DNA of 11,875 nt. Source: JANNOG01 sp964516515 (GTDB lineage: Bacteria > Actinomycetota > Actinomycetes > Actinomycetales > JBBAYJ01). The DNA lies in contig CAZEYA010000123.1 of the NCBI GenBank assembly GCA_964516515.1, forward strand, positions 1-11,875. Direction: 5' to 3'. This document shows, piece by piece, positions 6,903 to 11,875 of this stretch; the stretch's first letter is position 1; each line of letters opens with the position of its first letter. A program made the position numbers and the translations under genes. Below the pieces are notes generated by a model that worked only from the letters and a program-made list of their open reading frames with translations, was not told the origin of the DNA and made no database searches.

Positions 6903-7760
6903 TCAGAGGAGCTCCCGCAGCTTCACCGCGAAGGCCTCGGGCTGCCCGGCGTAGCCGTGCTCGCCGCCCAAGAAGCCGCCGTGGTGGCTGGGGAACACCG
7001 TCGCCTGCTGGCCGAGCAGGTCCGCGGTGGCGACCGCGGTGCGCGCGGTAAAGGTGCCGGCGGACTCCTCGCCGACCGCGATCACGACCCGTGTGGGCGC
7101 CGCCGCCAGTGCCTCGGCGTCAGGGCGGTAGTCGCTGACTGCCCAGGACCGGTCGGACAGCAGCGGGTCATCGCGGGTGCCATCGTCCTCGGTCGGCATC
7201 CCGAACGCGGCGGGGTCCGGTACCGGCTGGGCGAAGTACTCATCGGTGAACTCGCCCAGCCATGACGTCATGGCGATGAAGGCCGCCATGCCGGCGTTCG
7301 AGCCCCTCGCTTCGTAGGCCTCCCGCACAGCCGCGCGGGCGCGCTCGACCGCGGCTGCGTCCGCCACTACCGGGCTGAGGGGTGGCTCGTGCGCGACCAG
7401 GGTGACGACATCGCCGGGATGCGCGGCAACGAGGGCGAGCCCGGTCACCGCGCCGCCGCTGCTGGCGAACAGGTCGACCGGGCCCGCGCCCAAGGCCTCG
7501 ACGAGCGCGTGCACGTCGGCGGCCTGGACGTCGGGTACGTGGTCGAGCCGCCCGTCCTTGCGGGTACTGCGTCCCAGGCCGCGGGGGTCATAGGTGACCA
7601 CGGTGCGATCGGGGAATTGCGCGGCCAGCGATGCGAACCCGTCCGCGCACATCGGCTGACCGATCATGAGCAGTGGCGGGCGGCCCTCGGCGGTGGGCAG
7701 GGGGCCGTGTATGTCATAGGCCAGGTCGACCTCGGGAGTCCGGAGCACATGGGTAGTCAT
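6903..7760 (-). CDS. Alpha/beta-hydrolase fold protein
   Basis: The 285-residue protein has the alpha/beta hydrolase order. An oxyanion-hole strand lies at LLMIGQP (30-36), followed by VVTYDPRGLGRS (54-65). The nucleophile elbow is FASSGG (98-103) with likely Ser101. The late-strand acid is probably Glu231 or Glu232 in VIAVGEES, or Asp214. The catalytic His is in SHHGGF (258-263). No signal peptide is seen, so it is likely cytosolic. Esterase, C-C hydrolase, haloperoxidase-like and dehalogenase-type activities share this fold and cannot be separated here. ATG 7760 is preferred because the family-like sequence begins there; upstream in-frame starts at 7793 and 7841 would add 11-27 low-complexity residues. 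It follows the DUF1638 gene after 102 nt on the same strand, so read-through from the corrinoid operon is possible but functional linkage is unproven. Confidence 0.85.
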   Translation of the reverse strand: MTTHVLRTPEVDLAYDIHGPLPTAEGRPPLLMIGQPMCADGFASLAAQFPDRTVVTYDPRGLGRSTRKDGRLDHVPDVQAADVHALVEALGAGPVDLFASSGGAVTGLALVAAHPGDVVTLVAHEPPLSPVVADAAAVERARAAVREAYEARGSNAGMAAFIAMTSWLGEFTDEYFAQPVPDPAAFGMPTEDDGTRDDPLLSDRSWAVSDYRPDAEALAAAPTRVVIAVGEESAGTFTARTAVATADLLGQQATVFPSHHGGFLGGEHGYAGQPEAFAVKLRELL

Positions 7761-7862
7761 GTTGATCGGACGACGGCCGCACGCCGAACTCATCGGGGAC
7801 GCTGGGGAAGGGACCTGGGTGGGCCGGTCCTGGCGACCCATGGCGGCGGCGGCGGCCGCGGG

Positions 7863-8474
7863 TCAGCATCCGCCCCCCGAGCGCAGTGGCATGAGCGCCG
7901 CAGCCAGGCCGCCGACGCCGACATCGATGATGGTCAAGGGCAGCCCCAGAATGGCCGCCGCCGCTCGCGCGGATCCGACCAGGTCCCCATCGCCTGCGTC
8001 CTGCGCCAGCCAGACCACTCGCCGATAGTTCCCGAAGTAGTCCTCGCGCAACTCGGGGAAGCGGTCCAGGCCCAGCTCGACGACGACGCTGCGGGCGAAC
8101 GAGCGCAGCAGGTAGTCGGTGAGGAAGTACGTGCCGGGCTCCTCGGTCAACAGGCCGGCGATCCGCTGCACCCCGGCGAAGACGTCGTAGCAGTGACTTC
8201 CCGGCAGTCGCTGGACCCCGTGGCGGGTGAGCACCTCCTCCAGCGCGCCGCCGGTGCCGCACTCGGCATAGGCGACGAAGAGCCGGTCGTGCCACGGCCG
8301 GACCCGGGTCAGCTCCGCGTCGACCTCGGGTGCGATCCGCTGGGGCCGGTTGTGCAGCAGCGGCGGCAGGGGGTACACCCGTACGGTCCAACGCCGGTCG
8401 CGGGCGACGTCCGACACGTGCCGGGCCAGCGCTCCGCAGGCGACCACGCCCACATCGGCCAATTCCGTCGCCAC
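7863..8474 (-). CDS. DUF1638 protein of corrinoid methyl-transfer clusters
   Basis: The 203-residue protein shows the DUF1638 pattern: VVACGAL (10-16), VAYAECGTGGALEEVL (67-82), GSHCYDVFAG (92-101), GTYFLTDYLLRSF (114-126) and FGNYRRVVWLAQDA (147-160). Three cysteines in family-like contexts (13, 72, 95) and a C-terminal Cys203 could bind metal or a cofactor (inference). Its biochemical function is not established. The family is known mainly from gene neighbourhoods with corrinoid proteins, their methyltransferases and ASKHA activators. Here it starts with GTG only 3 nt after the stop of the activator gene, so it is clearly in the same operon and probably serves the corrinoid protein or its activation. 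Confidence 0.82.
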   Translation of the reverse strand: MATELADVGVVACGALARHVSDVARDRRWTVRVYPLPPLLHNRPQRIAPEVDAELTRVRPWHDRLFVAYAECGTGGALEEVLTRHGVQRLPGSHCYDVFAGVQRIAGLLTEEPGTYFLTDYLLRSFARSVVVELGLDRFPELREDYFGNYRRVVWLAQDAGDGDLVGSARAAAAILGLPLTIIDVGVGGLAAALMPLRSGGGC

Positions 8475-8477
8475 GTC

Positions 8478-10358
8478 TCAGCTCGACCCTGGGAAGGCCA
8501 GCTTGTCGATGAAGAGGTCGTTGAAATCGGCCCGGTCCGACAGCTCGACGTAGGTGATCTCTTCCAGGAGCGCGTCTGCCCCCTTGCGCTCGTTCATCGA
8601 CAGCAGCGCCATCTTGGCGCCCTCGCCGGCGACGTTGCCTGCCGAGACGATCCGCATCACCGGCAGTCTGGGCACCAGCCCGATCCGGATCGCGTTCGTC
8701 GGCGACAGGTAGGACCCGAACGAGCCGGCCAGCAGTACCTGCTGCAGGTCCTGTTCGGTCAGCCCCAGCTCACCGAGCAGCAGCGCCCAGCCGGTCGAGA
8801 TCGCCGCCTTGGCGAACTGCAGCTCGCGCACGTCTCGCTGCGACAGGTAGATCGACGCGGCCGGGTCGTCCCCACCCCGCCAGTCCAGGACGAACACCCG
8901 CTCACCGGTGCCGGCGAGCACGGTCAGCCGCGGCGCGAGCACCGGCGCGGCCAGCGCTGCCTGCTCGACCGTGACGAACTTCCCCGAACGGTCCAGCACA
9001 CCTGCGCCGACGAGCACCGCGCACGCGTCGACCAGACCGGAGCCGCAGATCCCCGCCGCGGGCTCCCCACCGATGGTGCCGATCAGCAGCTCACCCTCGA
9101 CCAGCGTGACGGTCTCGATCGCACCGGGCGCCGCCCGCATTCCGCACTTGATGGACGCGGCCTCGAACGCCGGGCCGGCTGGTGCTGCGGTCGCGACCAG
9201 CCGGGCGCCGTCGCCGAGCACGATCTCGCAGTTCGTGCCGACGTCGATGAACAGCCGGACCCGGTTGTCGCGGTCCATCCCGCTGGCCAGCGCCCCGGCG
9301 ATGATGTCGCCGCCGACGTAGGCGCCCAGCGCCGGCAGCACCACGGCCCGGGCCCGGGGGTGCAGGCTCAGCCCGAGGTCCGCGGCCCGCAGCCCCTCGA
9401 AGGCCCGCGCCGCCATGACGAACGGTGCCACCCCCAGTGCCTCGGGATCGATACCGAGGACGAGGTGCACCATGGTCGCGTTGCCGGCCACGGCGACCTC
9501 GTAGACATGGTGCGGGTCGACGCCGGCCTCGGCGCAGACCTCGGCGGCCAGCGTGGCGAGCGTCTGGTGTGCCGCCGCCTGCAGCCGCGCCAGCGCCTTG
9601 GTGTCCAGCATGACCGCGCTGATCCGGCTGATCACGTCGGCGCCGAACGGCTGCTGCAGGTTGAGCATCGACCGCACTGCGGCGGGCGTGCCGGTCGCCA
9701 GGTCCAGCAGGGTGGCCACCACCGTCGTCGTCCCCAGGTCGAAGGCGATGCCGTACCGCCAGGAGGTGGTGTCGCCCGGTTCGACGTCGATCAGTGCCTC
9801 GTCGACCACCACCGCGGTCACGGCGAAGTCGTTGCGCCGCAGCAGCTGGGGCAGCGCGCGCAGCACCTCGGCGTCGACCTTCGGCTCCAGGTCGGTCAAG
9901 GCATCGAGCAGCCGCTCGACGTCGGTCCGTTGATCGGCCAGCGTGGGTTCGGCGAGTTCGACGAACCGCTTCTGCACCGCGGGCCGCAGGATGACTTGGC
10001 GGCCGACGCCCACGGTGGCCGCCTTGGGGCGGGTCGTCATCGCCGGCACGTCCACCACCAGGTCATCGACCGCGCGCGCCACGCACGCCAGCCGCCAGCC
10101 GTCGCGGACCTCCTCGGCGTGGAAGGCCCGCAGGTCGAGGCGGCCCGCCGGCGCGGTCCCGGATCTCACTCGTACCTTGCACTTCTTGCAGGTGCCGTGA
10201 CCGCCGCAGGTGGAATCGATCGCGACGCCATTCCACGACGCCGAGTCGAAGACCGTCACGCCCGGCGGGACGCTGACCTTGCGGGGCGGCCGCTCGCCCT
10301 CGCCGGATCCGGGCAGCAGCCGGAACTCGATGCCGACGCGCCCGAGGCTTTCGGTCAT
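8478..10358 (-). CDS. [2Fe-2S]/ASKHA reductive activator of corrinoid protein (RACo/RamA-like, DUF4445)
   Basis: The 626-residue protein reduces inactive Co(II) corrinoid protein to the active Co(I) state in an ATP-dependent way (known role of the family). An N-terminal plant-type ferredoxin domain has CGGHGTCKKC plus a distal cysteine (Cys51, 57, 60, 92; C-x5-C-x2-C-x31-C), which fits a [2Fe-2S] cluster. A linker and middle domain (about 100-200) precede the ASKHA ATPase domain, with AFDLGTTTVVAT (205-216), VAGNATMVHLVLGIDP (290-305), YVGGDIIAG (347-355), FIDVGTNCEIVLG (370-382), GICGSGLVDA (436-445) and AGSFGSYLSP (544-553). Its ATG overlaps the stop of the methyltransferase gene (ATGA). 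The reading frame stays open upstream to 10589, but that part lies over the methyltransferase gene and is low-complexity, so ATG 10358 is chosen. The electron donor is not encoded nearby. Confidence 0.92.
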   Translation of the reverse strand: MTESLGRVGIEFRLLPGSGEGERPPRKVSVPPGVTVFDSASWNGVAIDSTCGGHGTCKKCKVRVRSGTAPAGRLDLRAFHAEEVRDGWRLACVARAVDDLVVDVPAMTTRPKAATVGVGRQVILRPAVQKRFVELAEPTLADQRTDVERLLDALTDLEPKVDAEVLRALPQLLRRNDFAVTAVVVDEALIDVEPGDTTSWRYGIAFDLGTTTVVATLLDLATGTPAAVRSMLNLQQPFGADVISRISAVMLDTKALARLQAAAHQTLATLAAEVCAEAGVDPHHVYEVAVAGNATMVHLVLGIDPEALGVAPFVMAARAFEGLRAADLGLSLHPRARAVVLPALGAYVGGDIIAGALASGMDRDNRVRLFIDVGTNCEIVLGDGARLVATAAPAGPAFEAASIKCGMRAAPGAIETVTLVEGELLIGTIGGEPAAGICGSGLVDACAVLVGAGVLDRSGKFVTVEQAALAAPVLAPRLTVLAGTGERVFVLDWRGGDDPAASIYLSQRDVRELQFAKAAISTGWALLLGELGLTEQDLQQVLLAGSFGSYLSPTNAIRIGLVPRLPVMRIVSAGNVAGEGAKMALLSMNERKGADALLEEITYVELSDRADFNDLFIDKLAFPGSS

Positions 10359-11206
10359 TTGGCCCGCTGGGCGCGGAAGGCGCTGATCCAGTTGCCGCCC
10401 CACGGGTCCAATCCCAGCAACAGGTCCGATGCCCGCACGGCCTGCACGATCTGCGGTGTCCGGCCGTCCATCACCGCGCTGGTCAGGCCGTGGGCCATCG
10501 CCATCGGCAAGAAGGCGGCGTTCAGCGCGTGCCGGTTGGGCAGTCCGAAGGAGACGTTGGAGGCGCCCAGCGTCATGTTCAGGCCCCACCGCTCGCGGAT
10601 CGCCGCGATGGTCTGCAGCGTGATGGTCACCGCCTCGGTGTCGGCGCCGACGGTCATCGCCAGCGGGTCGATGACCAGGTCCTCGATCGGGATGCCGTGC
10701 CGTTCGACGGCCCGGAGGATCTTCTCGGTGATCCGGATCCGCTCCTCGGGAGTGGCCGGGATGCCCGTCTCGTCGTTGGGCAACGCGATGATCGCTGCGC
10801 CGTACCGCTTGACCAGCGGCAGGATGAGCTCGAGCCGATCGTCCTCGCCGGTGACCGAGTTGACCAGCGCCTTGCCCTGGTAGGCCGCGAGTCCCGCCTC
10901 CAGCGCCTCCACGACCGAGGAGTCGATGCAGATCGGGAGGTCCGTGAGGCCCTGGATCCGTTTGATCGCCGCCGCGAGAAGCTCGGCCTCGTCCGTCAAC
11001 GGCACGCCCATGTTGACGTCCAGGACGTCGCAGCCGCCGGCCACCTGCGCGGCGACGTCGATGTCGATGCGGCTGTAGTCACCGGCCCGCAACTGCTCGG
11101 CGAAGATCTTCCGACCGGTGGGGTTGATGCGCTCACCTATGATGCAGAACGGCTGGTCATGGCCGATCGTGACGGTCTTGGACGCCGACTGCAGGACGGT
11201 ATGCAT
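10355..11206 (-). CDS. Methyltetrahydrofolate:corrinoid protein methyltransferase (pterin-binding family)
   Basis: The 283-residue protein is a single pterin-binding TIM barrel of the MetH-folate-domain/AcsE/MtgA type. Visible signatures are GERINPTG (24-31), DVLDVNMG (60-67), ICIDSS (92-97), VNSVTGE (115-121), ALPNDETGIP (141-150), VIDPLAMTVG (178-187) and GASNVSFGLPNR (214-225). The conserved Asp and Asn residues in these loops normally bind the pterin. It transfers a methyl group between methyl-tetrahydrofolate and a corrinoid protein. With the MetF-like neighbour and an activator, the likely direction is from methyl-corrinoid to tetrahydrofolate, as in MtgA-type catabolism (inference). 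ATG 11206 is well supported by GAGGAG at 11211-11216; it lies 50 nt inside the end of the upstream gene. Dihydropteroate synthase is excluded by the corrinoid operon and the NDETGIP and SNVSFG loops. Confidence 0.9.
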   Translation of the reverse strand: MHTVLQSASKTVTIGHDQPFCIIGERINPTGRKIFAEQLRAGDYSRIDIDVAAQVAGGCDVLDVNMGVPLTDEAELLAAAIKRIQGLTDLPICIDSSVVEALEAGLAAYQGKALVNSVTGEDDRLELILPLVKRYGAAIIALPNDETGIPATPEERIRITEKILRAVERHGIPIEDLVIDPLAMTVGADTEAVTITLQTIAAIRERWGLNMTLGASNVSFGLPNRHALNAAFLPMAMAHGLTSAVMDGRTPQIVQAVRASDLLLGLDPWGGNWISAFRAQRAK

Positions 11207-11875
11207 CGCTCTCCTCAGGGTGGGCGGCCGGGATTCGGCCGAGGTCGCGCATCAGGCGCTCGACCGAGTCGTCGTGGCGGAAATCCGTGACGTGCAGGCC
11301 ACGCACCCCGGGCAGCGCTAGTGCCTCGCGGGCGAGTTCCAGCGTGAGTTGGTAGGCCGCCTCCGCCTGGTCGGCTGCAGCGGACACCCGTCGCATCGTG
11401 TCCTCCGGCACGTCGATGCCAGGCACCTTCTCGTGCATGTACCGCAGCGCCCTGGCGCCCTTGACCAGCACGATGGTCGGCAGCAGCGACACCGTCCCGG
11501 GGGCATGGCCCACCAGAGCGGCTGCTGCGACGCCCCGGCAGAAGCCCGCCAGCCGATCGGGATGGAAGCAGATCTGCAGCTGCAGGAAGCGAGCCCCGGC
11601 ACCGGCCTTCTTGGCGACCCGCTCGATGCGGTGATCGAACGGCGGCGCGCCGGGGTTCTCCACCGCGCCCGGGAACAGCACCGGTGGCGGTTGCAGCGCA
11701 CGGCCGGACAGGTACGTGCCTCGGGTCAGGGTGTCGGCAACGGCGATGGCCTGCGGCCCGTCGAGGTCGAAGACCCGCTTGGCCTCGGGCTCGTCGCCGG
11801 CGGTGACGTCGTCGCCGGTCAACAGGCAGAGGTTCTCCACGCCGTGCAACGCCGCGCCGACCATGTCGGCCTGGA
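11157..11875 (-). CDS. MetF-like methylenetetrahydrofolate reductase (5' end beyond window)
   Basis: The frame is open to the right edge, giving 238 C-terminal residues; the N-terminal strands are missing. MetF-family landmarks are GVENLCLLTGDD (matching the usual NxLALRGD region with its conserved Asp), VFDLDG, the AGARFLQLQICFHP segment (equivalent to ADFIQTQxxFD), LLPTIVLVKG, VPGIDVPEDTM and a terminal GVRGLHVTD. It would interconvert methylene- and methyl-tetrahydrofolate using FAD. In this operon the likely direction is oxidation of methyl-THF made by the next enzyme (inference). Two positions in the LQLQICFH segment depart from the family's Thr-Gln...Asp pattern (Leu and His instead). 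The 3' end overlaps the methyltransferase gene by 50 nt, so the two are probably coupled in translation. Confidence 0.85.
   Translation of the reverse strand, partial: QADMVGAALHGVENLCLLTGDDVTAGDEPEAKRVFDLDGPQAIAVADTLTRGTYLSGRALQPPPVLFPGAVENPGAPPFDHRIERVAKKAGAGARFLQLQICFHPDRLAGFCRGVAAAALVGHAPGTVSLLPTIVLVKGARALRYMHEKVPGIDVPEDTMRRVSAAADQAEAAYQLTLELAREALALPGVRGLHVTDFRHDDSVERLMRDLGRIPAAHPEESDAYRPAVGVQDRHDRP
11211..11216 (-). promoter_or_regulatory. Shine-Dalgarno sequence of the corrinoid:folate methyltransferase gene
   Basis: GAGGAG on the - strand lies 4 nt before ATG 11206, inside the coding region of the MetF-like gene. It fixes the start of the downstream gene and confirms that the long 50-nt overlap is real rather than a mis-chosen start. 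Confidence 0.65.

Noticed and set aside
6867..6914. Inverted repeat GAGTTCCTC / GAGGAGCTC between the convergent alkB-like and hydrolase genes as a terminator
   Set aside because: The 9-bp stem contains one G-U pair, the loop is about 30 nt and there is no U-tract; it also overlaps the hydrolase stop codon. Too weak to call.
7389..10883. A 3.5-kb open frame on the + strand (1164 codons) opposite the corrinoid operon
   Set aside because: It runs antisense to four well-recognised genes, has no family-like motifs and is rich in Gly, Arg, Gln and His, as expected of a shadow frame in GC-rich DNA.

Overview
The window is very GC-rich, with dense, often overlapping genes and a strong G/C bias at third codon positions. 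Several proteins have actinobacterial character, notably a GH65/HAD pair that resembles Mycobacterium tuberculosis Rv3401/Rv3400 from memory. I read it as a chromosomal segment of a high-GC Actinomycetota; genus is not resolvable from the sequence alone. The window contains a 100-N scaffold gap (2312-2411), so it comes from a draft assembly.

Left part, + strand: the 3' end of an unrecognised gene (1-165) is coupled through a TGATG overlap to a class I SAM-dependent methyltransferase (165-824). A CPA1/NhaP-type cation:proton antiporter follows (875-2215). Its last codons run into a tandem 30-bp repeat array, which is interrupted by the scaffold gap. The convergent GH65 gene (4768-2420, - strand) also ends inside a unit of this repeat, so both genes take their stop codons from the same repeat family.

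Centre: a two-gene - strand operon, a HAD-family beta-phosphoglucomutase-like protein (5499-4765) then a GH65 glycoside phosphorylase (4768-2420), joined by a GTGA overlap. Together they would phosphorolyse an alpha-glucoside and convert the resulting beta-glucose 1-phosphate to glucose 6-phosphate. Divergent from it are a Uma2-type nuclease-fold gene (5567-6133) and an AlkB-like 2-oxoglutarate/Fe(II) dioxygenase (6168-6836), each with a TAnnnT box placed as expected for leaderless transcripts. An alpha/beta hydrolase (7760-6903, - strand) converges on the alkB-like gene.

Right part, - strand: a tightly packed operon entering from beyond the right edge encodes a MetF-like methylenetetrahydrofolate reductase (5'-truncated), a methyltetrahydrofolate:corrinoid methyltransferase, a [2Fe-2S]/ASKHA reductive activator of corrinoid proteins, and a DUF1638 protein. 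This is the folate-side and repair-side half of a corrinoid-dependent demethylation pathway: methyl groups from an unknown substrate pass via a corrinoid protein to tetrahydrofolate, are oxidised by the MetF-like enzyme, and the ASKHA protein reactivates oxidised Co(II) cofactor. The substrate-specific methyltransferase and the corrinoid protein are not in the window and are expected upstream of the operon, beyond position 11875. No rRNA, tRNA, CRISPR array or insertion sequence was seen, and no stretch over 300 bases lacks a gene.
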